Shown: positions 10,155-21,435, counted from the first letter of the stretch. The stretch: 27,616 nucleotides of DNA from Didymodactylos carnosus (GCA_905250885.1 CAJNOQ010001895.1:1-27616), one strand, 5' to 3'. Program-made: numbers and translations. Notes: generated by a model from the letters alone, not told the origin.

Positions 10155-10796
10155 CTGATTTAATTGTATTCTTAGAAAATGATTCTTCTATACCTTTGAA
10201 GTTACTATAATCTCATACATTTATTGTTGAAGGTATATATGTGTAGTGTTATATTAGTTAGAAAAAATTTCCCGGTGTTGTTGTGTAATAATGTCTCGAC
10301 ACCAAATATATTCTGTAATTGATATTTTAGTATTAAAAAAAGATTTTACATTACATCATTTATTGAAACGGATAAAATAAGAATTATATGTTGAATGAGT
10401 CTAGGATATATTCGTATATCTAGTATTGTGTCTGATCTGTAGTTTTCTCGTTACCATTAATATTTGAATATTGCAGAAATACTCCATGAGATATTGTAAA
10501 GAAAAGAAAAATCATATTTGATTTCAGATAATAAGTGTTATTTCTTATTAAACTATAATTCTAAGAATGTCACTCTGCTGTTAATATTGTTATGAAAACT
10601 ATTTTCTTTGTCTAATCTAGTCTTGTAGTTCTAATCTTGCATGTAGTTTAGAAGTATCTCATTTTATTGTGATGACTGAAAAAAGAATGTTTTCTCTGAA
10701 ACTTCGTGCAATTATAGCTATCGCGTATGATAACATGATATGAAAACAACAGACTTATTAGATAAACATTCAGTTTTATTCTTTTGCTTATTCAAC

Positions 10797-11035
10797 CAGT
10801 GGCGAGTCAGCCCAACATTTTCAGGAGGAGAGGAAGGGTAATAAAAAATTTTTGTTTATGTACATTGCAATTTTGTTTCATCTCAGATAAGTCTACTGTT
10901 TGTTGAATTTTTTTCGATAAAAAATTCTAATTAAAAAAAGGTCAATATTTCTATAGATGGGGTGATAATCTTAATACCAAGGTTGGGCAATAAAATATTA
11001 TTGTCCCTCTTCGTCCACAGGCTGGCCCGCCGCTG
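10797..11035. mobile_element. hAT-type MITE with 8-bp target duplication
   Basis: The left end CAGTGGCGAGTCAGCC at 10797 and the inverse of the right end, CAGCGGCGGGCCAGCC, agree at 13 of 16 positions and start with the CAG typical of hAT elements. The flanks are TATTCAAC (10789-10796) and TATTCAGC (11036-11043), an 8-bp duplication with one change. Length is 239 bp and it has no coding capacity. Confidence 0.85.
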
Positions 11036-12114
11036 TATTCAGCTGTGACTCGGTTTACCAGTCAAATTAAAATGTTGAAAATATTAATCGAATGAGTTTA
11101 AAGTGTAAGTCTACATTTTTTTAAATCTTTTCTTGATACAAGTCGTATACAACCATTTACTATAAAAACACAAGTATCGATATTATACAAGCGTCACTTT
11201 AATTGCACGGAGAGTTATTAGTTTCTTTCAGAATATATGATAACACCATGCTTTGTATTATTGCTTGCACTTTAGTGGAAATGATCTATCTGTAAACTTT
11301 TTGTACGACCATATGACCACGGTGATGAGCATGTATAAAAGTCAACTTTTATAAGTGGTCATTTTTTGGCTACATTTATAATCACTAATAGATCCCTTAA
11401 GTGTTTCGGTTTATAGGCTCCTCTCATCAAAATAACGGTGTGATTCTACTAGAAATTTTAATTCAAAAATGAGATTTTCTACTGTCAGAAAAAGTGAATT
11501 AGTCAATTGTTTTTTGTAATTACTACTAACTATATCAGTTAAAACTACGTCACATTTTATTTTGAAGAGTAAAATAAGATTATTACTCTCTTAAAAAATC
11601 TTCGATGTTTTAAATTAACTTAGTTTCTTTAAAAAAGATTTGGAAATTAATGTAGTTTTAAGAACTTAATTTTTTCTTCAACATTGTACAACTCTAAGTG
11701 TTTGAACAATCAGGTTGCCATCGTTTGGTAACTAAAAAGTTAAGAAAACATCTTGCATGTAGAATAATGATTATTTTCAATCAGTTGTTATTCAATCTAA
11801 TTAGAGAAATAGTTCACATGTTTTCAGAAACATGACCCAAAGTGATGCATTAATAAACCAATGGCATCAATACATATGCTTTACTTTTACAAGGTTTCTG
11901 GATTTATTTTTGATAAAATCTGATAGATAAAAAAACATGACAGAGTACTCTGGAATCAATTATAAGAGTGAGGCATATATCACTAAGGCTTATGGAGTAT
12001 TTAAAATTTTATCAGCTGAAATGAATAAATAATCATAGAGTACTTTTCACGTTGATTATAAGACTTTACATTAGTATTAGTACATCAGTGAATTTTAAAA
12101 AAGAGCTCATAATA

Positions 12115-12545
12115 ATGCGTTTATGGCAACTGTTATTGTTTTTGATTTGTATGAAAAATTCATGTAAGCAAATATCTATTGAGAATTGTAGGCGATATTA
12201 TAGTGCTGATGTATGTTTCACACTATTTCAGCTAATACTACTACTGTCCGGGTAAAAAACAAAGGTGGCTATATTGCAAGATTTTTTGTTGATTTTGATA
12301 CACCTTTAGTATTTTGGAACACATATTCAACCGATTCATTTGCGTTGAAAAGCACAAGAGAATTTGTTTTACCTTTCACTGCCAATAATACGCGTATACG
12401 CATAGAAAATCTAGTTTATTATCCATGGTATTGGAAAGAAATTACTCGTCATGCATTTCAGAATGATATGAAAGGAGGTGATGTAATATGTATTGATATA
12501 TGGGGGAGTACCTTACAACCCCGTTGGTCATTTGTTATATGTTAG
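12115..12545 (+). CDS. Small secreted protein resembling the C-terminal beta-sandwich domain of thiol-activated cytolysins
   Basis: Two exons (12115-12163 and 12232-12545) joined across a 68-bp GT-AG intron give 120 residues. Residues 1-16 form a hydrophobic leader (MRLWQLLLFLIC) expected to act as a signal peptide. The rest is one domain. It shows a GGYIARF strand (28-34), an aromatic loop with W82, Y83 and W84, and an IWGSTL motif (106-111). The order and spacing of these resemble domain 4, the membrane-recognising beta-sandwich of cholesterol-dependent cytolysins. The pore-forming domains are absent, so it is not a complete cytolysin. Standalone domains of this type are, to my knowledge, known outside bacteria. 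The intron shows it is a eukaryotic gene. A polyadenylation signal AATAAA lies at 12561. The function is unknown; binding of membranes or glycans is only a guess. The family call rests on motif recall without a search. Confidence 0.7.
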
Positions 12546-12992
12546 AATTTTTTTAAAACTAATAAAGAAGCATAAGATGAACCTCGATATCAGACCTCCC
12601 TATTATCATAAAGGATTTATTTTTAATTGATTTAGAGTAGTAGAAAAAACAATCACTGAAAAATTTGTCCTATATTTAATTTGCATAAATATTCTTTAAT
12701 CTATATTATACCAGAAAAATTACCTTCTCGATGCCTCCTCTTCCTTCAACCCATTAGGACGCATATCAGAAAGTATCTTCATTTCTTGTTTCGTATTTAT
12801 GAATCAGTTTAAAAGTTTAACTTTGTTCTTGTTGCTCTGTTGTATTAAATATAAATACGAGTATGACCTTTCTTCCTTCAAAAAAATTCGCCTAAGGATG
12901 ATTTCTTTAGATTTTTTAATGTTTCATCGTCTTTCATGTTTCTAATGTTTTCCAAAACATATGACAAAAATATCTAGTACTCCATGTCAACT
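12546..12992. other. Intergenic stretch with polyadenylation signal
   Basis: AATAAA at 12561-12566, 16 bases past the stop codon, is the likely 3' end signal of the secreted-protein gene. Nothing else is recognised. Confidence 0.5.
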
Positions 12993-13628
12993 TTCACACT
13001 GAACTCTTGGCGAGACTCACGCCAAAAAGTCGTGCCCCGCGATCGCGATTTTGTTGCGGCGGATCTTATCAGAACTCTTGGCATCGTGGCGCGATCCTGT
13101 AGAATTTAGGTGAACTCTTAGAATCAGACCATGATCCTAGCTCAATCGCTATTCGTACAGCAATTCTAGAGCAGAGGTGCTATTTTGCGGCACGACTCAC
13201 AATAGTCGCGAAACGATTCTTTTTATTTTCAGAAATCCTCGGTTTGATAACTTTTCAGAAAGTCACGTTTCTTCACAATCGGGAAACTTGATGCAACAAT
13301 TAAGTTTCAGAACAAAGAGTAAAATCATAGTTTCTTTCGTGCATTTATATAAGTTCAACTGCAAAATAAAAGGGTTCCGGGCCGTAACTCACATCGCGAC
13401 CACGATTTTTCACATGTTTCACGAAGCGATTGTACGAGTTTTGTCACATCAGAATCACGTGTAGCGAGAGTTCTAAGACTCTTCTAGAATCGTGTCTAAC
13501 TCTTATCGTGGAGTATGGCTAATATTTTTTGAAAAAAAATATGATTCTAGCATGGTCGCAATGTGACAGCACGAGCCCATAGCGATCACGGCTGCGACAG
13601 CGGGATCACGCCACGAGTTCAACGTGAA
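12993..13628. mobile_element. GC-richer inverted-repeat element (636 bp)
   Basis: TTCACACTGAACTCTTGGCG at 12993 agrees imperfectly with the inverse of the right end (TTCACGTTGAACTCGTGGCG). The interior is unusually rich in GATC, TCGCGA and CGAT palindromes and in the word GAACTCTTGGC/GTGAACTCTTAG, which repeats several times. A 95-codon frame at 13177-13464 has no recognisable character. This is probably a non-autonomous transposon. Confidence 0.55.
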
Positions 13629-14332
13629 GGTAAGAAACTATTCGTAATTCACTCAGTCATGCTGTGGAGCTGGTTTACAAAGAATCTATCTAAAAGAAAC
13701 ACGAACACCAGAAACTCATCAAAAAGATCTTGCTAGGGAATAATCGTTCTTGAGGTGCGAACAGCATGCTGTAAAACTAATATAAAGGTGCGGGAGAATT
13801 GATGAAACTATGCAAATGGATTATTGATATCAATAACGAACATATGGTGTTTTAGAAAAAGAAAATCAAACGTTTTTCAAAAATATAAACTCTTTACAAG
13901 CGAGAGGCCAAAAAATGTAAAATATCGATCGATTATAGAACCGATGTTCGTCATGTAGAAGGTAGCGAATCATTTTCATTGTAACTTATCTTAATTGAAG
14001 AGTGGCGGCTTGAATCAGAACCTCACTTTTCACGAAAGATGTCGTCTTCCGACTGTTTTGTAGACGCTGTTTTTGGCTGCAAATTGTTACAGGAAATTTC
14101 TTGAAAAGTAGAATTTCTATTAACATGAATACGAGATTTTTACTATGGATAGTCCCGAAAAACATCTGTATATCAAGTCAGTAGAGTCACCCAGTGATAA
14201 ACGAAAGTTCTCTTGTTCGAATCTGTAGTATAATTTAGTGTGAGAAAAAATAAAATTAGCCATGATTTGAATAAACAGAGAGAAAAGATGTACTAATTTC
14301 GTGTACTTTTTTATTCCTTTGCAACTCAGATT
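13629..14332. other. Gene-free stretch
   Basis: There are no convincing frames or repeats. I see nothing in it. Confidence 0.4.
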
Positions 14333-14538
14333 CATTGAATGTTTTCAATTTAAATAAATATACAATTGGATTTTTCCTTGCACTTTTTTACACACGCTAT
14401 GATCGACGAGATGTCCGCCGTTCCACTCCACACTATAGAGGAAGCCCTAATATCTCGTCTACCATAACTTGTGCAAAAAAAATAAAAACAGGAAAAATCC
14501 AATTGTATGTTTGTTTAAATTTAAATATTTTTTCAATG
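14333..14538. mobile_element. 206-bp MITE with possible 4-bp target duplication
   Basis: CATTGAA at 14333 is matched inverted at 14532-14538. Inward the arms share TACAATTGGATTTTTCC, TTGCAC and an approximate CTATGRTNGACGAGAT (arms of about 95 bp with small gaps). GATT flanks both sides (14329-14332 and 14539-14542). Because the arms mirror each other, both strands show similar spurious peptides here. Confidence 0.8.
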
Positions 14539-14714
14539 GATTAGAGTTGTAAAAAACAAACAAATGTACGAAGTAAGCACTACTTTTCCATCTGTACCGG
14601 AGTTGTACTAGACTCAGATAGCAGCCGAATGAGATCATCAAGCATACTGAATTGGATCAACGGCATTCGATAGAAAAAATTCTTCCTCTTTCTCTTCCAA
14701 AGCTTTTACATGTA

Positions 14715-16081
14715 CGCTGTAAAAACAGTAACGGCAAAAACATAAAAAGTCGCAGTAAAAACGTGGCATCATGAAAACTAATGTCGCGTTTTAACTGTGA
14801 TTTTATATATATTTTGTTAACGTTTTTTCTGTAGCAATGTCACATCCTAATGACATCTAAAAACGGATTTTCCGTGACATCACTTTGCATTAGTTAAAAT
14901 AGACCAATGAGGTGAAGATAATGTCATATTTTTCCCGTTACATGTCACGGTAACTTTGAAAAAAGAAACGTCCGTGGTATTTTTACCTACTTTTCTCTTA
15001 ATCCCATAAAAAAGTTCGTTTGATCATTGAGTAAGGTTCGTGAAGTATGTAATCATGGGCTTTTCAACCTGAAAGTTGTCAGTCAGATCTGTAATTTTTC
15101 ACGCACTTTAATCCATATTTTCACGGAAAAAAAGAAAATGTTGGGAAAATTTGACCGTTGCGGTCAGATAACTTTTATTTTACTCTTACTGTACAGTTTA
15201 TAATTGTTAAGGAAGCTTATAGAAAACGAACAAAAAAGTAAAAATTCATCGTAATAAAACAAAAATAAAAATAAAAATTTAGACCTCTTCGGCGATCTTG
15301 GCGTCAGCTAGGTTCAGTCTTGAAATTCCTTGGAGCAAAAACAATAAAAACAACTTTTCTTTAATTTTTTCAACGTAGTTCATAAAATAAGTTACGCAGA
15401 ACAATAACAATGAAGAAGAAAGTAAAAATCATCGTTTTTGATAACGGCTAATGATTTTTCATGGCTAAATGTTTTTATCTGAGACAAAGGAAAATGGCCG
15501 TTATGCAATTTATTAAGTAATGCGGCATTCTAGTATTTGCTTAAAACTACCATAAACCAACTCGTTTGTCTGCCGGTCGGACAAACGGACAGTTGTACCT
15601 CTAAGACTAAGACTGTTTATTCACGAAAAATAAGAGAAACAGACAGTTGTACCTCTATGTAATAAAAGGGATTAAGCTAATAAGATTAATCATCATGGCG
15701 AAATTAGTCCTGATCAGAAAAAAGCGAAGCGTAAATTTGAAAAAGTGAAGTGGTGTTCTTCATTTTCGAAGTGAAAAACAGAGTAGGAAACGACTTTCAC
15801 AAAGTGGAACATCACTTTGCTTTCGTAGGGACCACCAATCATTAGAAACACTGTTTAGCATTGTGATGACGCTGAAAATCTGTGATTTGAAACGAAAAAA
15901 ATGTGACTGCGAAAGTTGACAGCAAAAACGTTGGAAATAACGTTTTTTTCCTGATGTTACGATAAAGCCATTTCATTCAACGTTAAAAAAGTTGAAGCCA
16001 ACGGTAAAAGTGTGACATCCTGAAAAAGTAACATTTTTAATGTGACTTTGCCACGGATTTTACGTGACTTTTTTTACAGTG
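14715..16081. mobile_element. 1.37-kb TA-flanked TIR element, non-autonomous
   Basis: The left end CGCTGTAAAAA and the inverse of the right end CACTGTAAAAAAAGTCACG are related, and both sides are flanked by TA (14713-14714, 16082-16083). Subterminal regions repeat words such as ATGTGACTT, GTGACATCC and ACGGATTTTMCGTGAC in both orientations. No transposase or other gene is detectable. A 13-bp string CAGTTGTACCTCT repeats at about 15590 and 15643. TA flanks and CACTGT ends suggest a Tc1/mariner-type derivative. Confidence 0.6.
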
Positions 16082-16083
16082 TA

Positions 16084-16623
16084 ATTACACATAAAAATTG
16101 TCCATTTTGTTCCTATACGTATATAATTCTATTGGTCCACTTTCGCAGAATGATAATGACCCAAATATTTCTTTTCGATTCCTGTAAATACCTAAATTTC
16201 CCTATTTAATCCAAGAACTCGCAATTATTTTTTTATTAAACCTGACTTGTTCTATGTTTAGAAAGTCTAGTTTAATGAATTAAATTAGGGAGCTGTCGTA
16301 GAGTGCATAACGGTTCTGTTTATCATAAAATAGATTTTATAAGTTTTCCTTCGTTTTTGTTAAGACTAAAACTAGTTTATCCACGAAAAGTGAGAGTCAT
16401 CAAAACTCCCCGACTAGGCCTCTAATACCAACGACACGAGCCAAACTACAAAATTTGAAATAGGGAAAAAATTTTCTGCTGTCATCAGAATTTCATAACA
16501 AGTTTATCAGTATTTTTAAAACAATGTTTTTGTATTCAGAGAGTATGGTACACTTACTTCGGAACTGAAAGTGCTCCTAGTCGATAGTTCATCGCAAACG
16601 ATACATTTATTAAATAATTTTGA
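16084..16623. other. Upstream region of the proteasome gene
   Basis: AT-rich, with no gene seen. A phrase resembling GACTAAAACTAGTTTATCCACGAAAA near 16363 is similar to one inside the preceding element near 15603. The core promoter is not recognisable by eye. Confidence 0.4.
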
Positions 16624-16642
16624 ATTTGTATATGTTTTGTAG
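16624..16642 (+). promoter_or_regulatory. Splice acceptor 26 nt upstream of the PSMA7 start codon
   Basis: TTTGTATATGTTTTGTAG ends at 16642 and the ATG follows at 16669. No upstream coding exon is evident. It fits a spliced-leader trans-splice acceptor or the end of a 5' UTR intron. Confidence 0.5.
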
Positions 16643-16668
16643 GTACACACTACGCTAAATAATAAATC

Positions 16669-17631
16669 ATGGCGGGTGAATATGATACAGCAATAACGGT
16701 CTTTTCGCCTGATGGTCGTCTATTTCAAGTTGAATATGCTCAAGAAGCTGTGAAAAAAGGTTCAACAGCTGTGGGTGTACGTGGCAAAAATATTGTGGTA
16801 TTAGGTGTTGAGAAAAAAGCTGTTGCCGTTTTACAAGAAGATCGAACAGTACGAAAAATTTGTGTACTCGATGATCATGTTGCTATGGCATTTGCCGGAT
16901 TGACAGCTGATGCTCGTGTTTTAATGCATCGTGCGCGAATAGAGTGTCAAAGTCATCGTTTAAATGTTGAAGATCCTGTGACAATTGAATATATCACACG
17001 TTATATTGCCGATTTACAACAAAAATATACACAAGGACGAGGAAGAAGACCATTTGGATTATCTACATTAATTGTCGGGTTTGATTATGATGGAATACCC
17101 AGATTATATTCGACAGATCCTTCAGGTAAAGATCATGTTCGTCTCTATCTATCATTGAAAAGTAAATATTAAAATAGCTGTCTATCTAATGATGCCTTGT
17201 TTAAGTCGTTCTTTGTATTACTGAACGTTTTTGAATGACCTACAGAGAAGAAGATCTTCGACTCGATAATAATGTTTTAACTCTTTTATTCAATTGTAGG
17301 TACTTACCATGAATGGAAAGCAAATGCCATCGGTCGCCAAGCTAAAACAGTTCGGGAATATTTAGAAAAAGCTTACACTGAACAAATATATGAATCATCA
17401 CATGAAACAATTAAATTATGTTTAAGAGCTCTTCTAGAAGTTGTTCAATCTGGTTCAAAAAATGTTGAAATTGCTGTGATGTACAGACATAAACCATTAA
17501 AAACATTACAAACGGATGAAGTCGAAAAATATATTGCCGAAATTGAAAAGGAAAATGAATTGGAAGCGGAAAAGAAAAAACAAGCCAGACAACAAATGGG
17601 AGGACAAGCCCAATCGACAACTACAGCGTAG
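16669..17631 (+). CDS. PSMA7: Proteasome 20S core subunit alpha-4 (PSMA7)
   Basis: Two exons, 16669-17125 and 17300-17631, joined across a 174-bp intron within the Gly codon of the DPSGTYHEW stretch, give 262 residues (human PSMA7 has 248). The protein carries the alpha-type proteasome signature ([20 protein letters not shown], residues 9-28), then [31 protein letters not shown] and GFDYDG in family order. As an alpha subunit it forms the outer, non-catalytic ring that gates substrate entry and contacts regulatory particles. The Lys/Glu-rich tail with KKKQARQQ is typical of this subunit, followed by a short Gln/Gly/Thr end. The intron length is divisible by three but contains an in-frame stop, so unspliced reading ends early at 17172. 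Assignment to alpha-4 rather than another alpha subunit rests on near-identity across the central region. Confidence 0.96.
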
Positions 17632-18154
17632 AGAAAAGATTAAATGCACATGAAATGTAATTTTAAACAATCTTCATAAAAAAAAATGCTTTTGGTTTCT
17701 TTTTTCATTTTGTTTTTGTTGTTCTGCTTTTTTTCTATTTTATGTTCAAATTTTTTTCATATCAGACAAGATTTACAAAAAAAAAAACTAGTAAAATCTC
17801 TAAATATTGAATAATTATTTTATTCACTGTAAACTACATACTACACAGCTAAATCTGGTCGGTTATGAATAGATTATCTCAATTTTCATCCATATATCAT
17901 CGAATAAAAAAAAAAGCGACTCTCGTTCGGTATTTACAATGGTTTAACAAGTATTTTATCTCGTTTATTTATTTTAGATCTTTCATTCTAAATACACGTA
18001 TCTTTTTTTAAAAAGATTGCAGATTTAAGTGTCGTTCCGATTGTTCTGTCTTTTAGGCAGAAAAAAAAGCCTACATTCAAACAAAGAATACAAAAATTGA
18101 AATAATCAGCAGGTGAACACTTTTTCATACTATCAAAAAGTCTAACTCTTTCTA
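17632..18154. other. Intergenic: PSMA7 3' UTR and upstream of the first CCCH gene
   Basis: T-rich and A-rich runs with AATAAA near 17903. No gene is recognised. Confidence 0.5.
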
Positions 18155-18186
18155 ATTGTTTATTTTTTATTATTTTTATTTTTTAG
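18155..18186 (+). promoter_or_regulatory. Splice acceptor 4 nt upstream of the first CCCH gene start
   Basis: A T-rich tract of about 30 nt ends in TTTTTTAG at 18186 and the ATG is at 18191. A cis intron would leave almost no 5' UTR in this exon. The very short distance fits trans-splicing of a leader. Confidence 0.55.
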
Positions 18187-18190
18187 TTGA

Positions 18191-19752
18191 ATGGCATTGT
18201 TAGATAATGATGGAATTAATTTATTACAAGCACTTTTAACAACAAATTCTATATCATCAATAACACCATTATCTGGTGCATTAGGCATACCAGCTGATCG
18301 AATTTATTTTATTTGTCAACGTTATCCACAAATATTTTTTCGTTTAAACGCTGAGCCAGAAGATCGTATTGCATGTATACTTGATTTATCAACATGTACA
18401 TTTTATTCAAAACGTGGACCCGGATGTCAAAAACAAAATTGTTCGTATCTTCATTTATGTTCATCAGTTATATTACCAAATAGACGATGTAGAATAACAA
18501 ATTGTCCTTTGAGTCATGATTTATATACAGAACATAATCGTCGTATACTTAGTGAACGTGGCTTAGATAATCTTCCACAAAATGTCATTATTATGTTGAT
18601 ATTATCATCAGCTGATCCAAATAAAACGGTATACACAACGTTAATAGCTCATTCGTTTGCGTATTTTTTTCTCTTTTTCATTGATCTAAATATTGAAAGA
18701 GATAAAACTGTTTCTTTCATGATTTCAAATAAGTATCTCGATTAGAGTGGAAAAGCGAATATCTTATGGAAAAAGTTTAACGTATCTATTTGAGTTATTT
18801 CTAAATATATTGTATAGTTTTACGAATAGAAAATTATTTTTTAACTTACATTGTTAAAGTTGAAAATGTTTAAAATCTCTATTTATTTGCAATCAGCAAG
18901 AAAATATATTGCTTTTCTAGTATTTATTTGTCTGTTCTCTATTTTCTAGTTTATGATATGTCATCGAAAACCGAAACCTTGTCAAGTATGTAGTCTATTT
19001 TTATATTATCTCACTGATTCACGATAATTGTTATGTTTGTGATTTTTAGGATCAAGATTGTTTTAAATTACATTTTTGTTATTTTTATCTATTAAATCCT
19101 ACGTCATGTAAATTTGACAATTGTCGTGCTGGTCACCAATTGACAAGCCAACGAAATGCCGATTATTTGGATAAACGTGGTTTAAAATATATTAATGCAC
19201 AAGACGTTTTACAATTATTTCGAGCAGTTGATGATCAAAAGTAAGTGAAAATAATTGAGCATTTAGAAAATGTCGAGGCTACTTGGATAATTGATCAAGA
19301 GCAACCTTAGTAACGATGAATGTGTTCGCGGTAAAGTGTAACGAAAGGATGTACGTTTTATTGATTAAAAATAAAACTACGAAAGGAAATCTTGCTTTTT
19401 GAATAGTAGAAAAATAATTTATCACTTTCTAATCATTTATCAAACTGAAAAATCTAGTTTATCTTCTACTTTACAAAAAAACAAAACGATTTGTTGCTCT
19501 TGAGTCCCGATTCACCCTATCATTATGTGACCATCATATTAACTTAGATTTTCACCAATTATGTGTATTAAAAAGTGCACTTGTAATGTTTATTTTTCAT
19601 TTTTCTTTAGAAAACGTTCTCATTCGATGAATAATGCTGATGACGAATATCAACAACAACAACAGCCTTATGCTCAATTAGTTACAGTTGCTGCACTCGG
19701 TGCAAACACTTATCAACAATTGTTAAGTACATATTATCAATTGCAAACTTGA
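18191..19752 (+). CDS. CCCH zinc-finger protein A, ZC3HAV1/PARP12 N-terminus-like
   Basis: Exons 18191-18628, 18950-18985, 19050-19240 and 19611-19752 give 268 residues. Residues 1-65 look like the small winged-helix region that precedes the fingers in ZC3HAV1/PARP12. Four CCCH fingers follow: C69-C79-C84-H88, C90-C100-C105-H109, C150-C157-C162-H166 and C168-C178-C183-H187. After finger 2 comes SHDLYTEHNRRILSERGL, a phrase very like the SHDL...HN...L..hgL found there in vertebrate ZAP and PARP12. These fingers bind RNA in the vertebrate proteins. The tail (about 223-268) is Gln-rich and the protein stops there, with no WWE or PARP domain. A polyadenylation signal lies at 19883. A paralogue follows on the same strand at 21436. 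RNA binding is inferred; an antiviral or transposon-control role is speculation. Confidence 0.85.
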
Positions 19753-19882
19753 AAAAACCACTAGCTGTGATCATTATTTTTTTTTCCATTAGAAAAAGAT
19801 AAGAATGTTGTTGTTTTTTCTCTATTATTTGTTTTTCATTTATTTATTGTTTTTTCTTTTAAAATGAAAAAAAACTTACTTT

Positions 19883-19888
19883 AATAAA
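19883..19888 (+). terminator. Polyadenylation signal AATAAA
   Basis: It lies 131 bases after the stop codon of CCCH gene A in T-rich sequence. The downstream stretch to 20890 has no convincing gene. Its frames are low-complexity and include a CA-rich microsatellite. Confidence 0.5.
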
Positions 19889-20146
19889 CATTTCGATTGC
19901 CTTTTTTAAAGGAATATTATGAAGAAAAGAAAAGAATATTTATTTTAAATCTAGATAGACAAGCAAAAATACATATTGTTATGTTCTTTTTTTCTCCTCT
20001 GCTGTCGTTTTATAACTATGCAAAAAAAAAGTTTGAGTTACATTTTAACAGGATATTTTCTTTGTTTTCGAGTTTAATATCAACACTTATTGTATGTTAT
20101 CGTTTCTACTTTCAAACTATATACACATTCACATATATCTACATCT

Positions 20147-20190
20147 ACACACACACACGCATCCACACACATCCACATCCACACACACAC
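20147..20190. repeat. CA-rich microsatellite
   Basis: CACACACACACGCATCCACA, then further ATCCAC and CACACACAC units. It produces His/Thr-rich spurious peptides in the + frames. Confidence 0.9.
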
Positions 20191-20893
20191 AATATTTTAG
20201 AATGGTACTCATCTATTTAAACTATTTGCCTATTTTTTGGTGCGTTATTTTCACGTTTTCTATTTGGTTGGTTGATAATTTTGGTCTGATGTATATGATG
20301 ATTTTTTTAATTGTTGTTGTTGTTATTGTCTTTTTTGTTTTACTTTTTTAAAACTAACAAAATGAGAAGTAGTAATGGTGAAGAATAAAAACGAATTTTT
20401 TTGGATTAGCCGTTTTGTATAATCATTAATCTTAGTTACTACGACTACTACTGAAGTTTTCTCTCTCGCATTTGAAGAAACAAGAAAAAAATAGATGTTT
20501 CATTGCTGAAGAAGAGACACATGAAACCAGGCAGATCACATGTCCAACTTTCTTTCTTTTGTTTTGTGTGTCTGATACTCGACTAGAACAGAGAGATTAG
20601 GTAAATAATCGTTTTGTAAACGATCCATATATTCTGTGACTTCAAACAGAGTCATTTTTCACTAAAATTTGAGTGAACAATGATATAGTAGCGATGTATT
20701 ATAACGGCAGGACTCCATCAGATACAATCGTGAAATAAACTAATAGTTCATCTATAGTAACAGTCGTTTCATGCACCAACGAGCCACCGAGCCAAATAAA
20801 AAATTTTTAATTTCATTTAAGATTATTCCTTCAAATAATAGATTATAAAATATGAAAACAAAATATTAAATTCCATTTAATCTTAGTTTAATC

Positions 20894-21324
20894 CTAAAAC
20901 TTTTGTCCAATGACGTTGTTTCTTTCAAAAACTATGAATTATTTCTTCTTAGACTTGAGCTACACAAAATATTTGAAAAAATACCGAAATTTGAATACAG
21001 GCAATTGTTGTTTAGAGATATAAATTAAGAAACTTTAAATAGAAAACAGATTCACCTATTAGTTTTAAACAAAAAAGATGATATAATTATTAATCAAACT
21101 TTAGTAGAACATACGAATGTTCCTGCTAATTAAAAAGGAAACGAGATTAAGCAAAAATCGTTAGCTTATTTTCTTCATCCATTATTGATAAACGTTTAAA
21201 TAATCAAACGTTAACGAACGTGTATCGATTATTTAAACAAATCCACCGATGTCTTCAAGATTTAAGACATAAAAGTTATATGAAAAGAGAAGAAGCCAGA
21301 AAAGGAATGCTTTGCAATGTCTAA
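20894..21324 (+). pseudogene. Decayed protein-coding remnant, family unknown
   Basis: One frame from 20894 reads as protein-like sequence (for example FKNYELFLLRLELHKIFEKI and IKQKSLAYFLHPLL). It is interrupted by stops at 21026 and 21131 and a third at 21197. At that point the reading continues in the next frame (NVYRLFKQIHRCLQDLRHKS) until stops at 21322. Length and composition are unlike the surrounding non-coding DNA. It lies between the two CCCH paralogues but shows no Cys/His fingers, so it is not an obvious third copy. I do not recognise the family. Confidence 0.5.
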
Positions 21325-21387
21325 TAATCGAAGATTAAAAATTTCATGTGTTTTTGAAATGAGACTTAGAATTTCTTATGTTTTCTT

Positions 21388-21406
21388 TCTTTTTCATTAT
21401 TTTTAG
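21388..21406 (+). promoter_or_regulatory. Splice acceptor 29 nt upstream of the second CCCH gene start
   Basis: TTCTTTTTCATTATTTTTAG ends at 21406 and the ATG is at 21436. No coding exon is visible upstream. It has the same arrangement as at 16642 and 18186. Confidence 0.45.
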
Positions 21407-21435
21407 AATTTTTCTTTCACATTTTATTTGGACGA

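Larger units (their letters stand above)
9757..12114. other. Intergenic region
   Basis: No gene is seen on either strand over 2.3 kb. It contains a small inverted-repeat element (9864-10052), a CAA microsatellite and a hAT-type MITE (10797-11035). The stretch 11044-12114 is AT-rich with no recognised structure. Confidence 0.5.

Noticed and set aside
13177..13464. 95-codon frame
   Set aside because: It lies within the 12993-13628 repeat element and has no recognisable motif.
14210..14226. TTGTTCGAATCTGTAG, resembling a tRNA T-arm
   Set aside because: No matching acceptor stem, D-arm or anticodon arm could be found around it.
17411..17620. Minus-strand 69-codon frame
   Set aside because: It is antisense to PSMA7 exon 2.
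19897..20351. Two overlapping plus-strand frames rich in Phe, Tyr, His and Thr
   Set aside because: Low-complexity translation of T-rich 3' sequence and the CA microsatellite.
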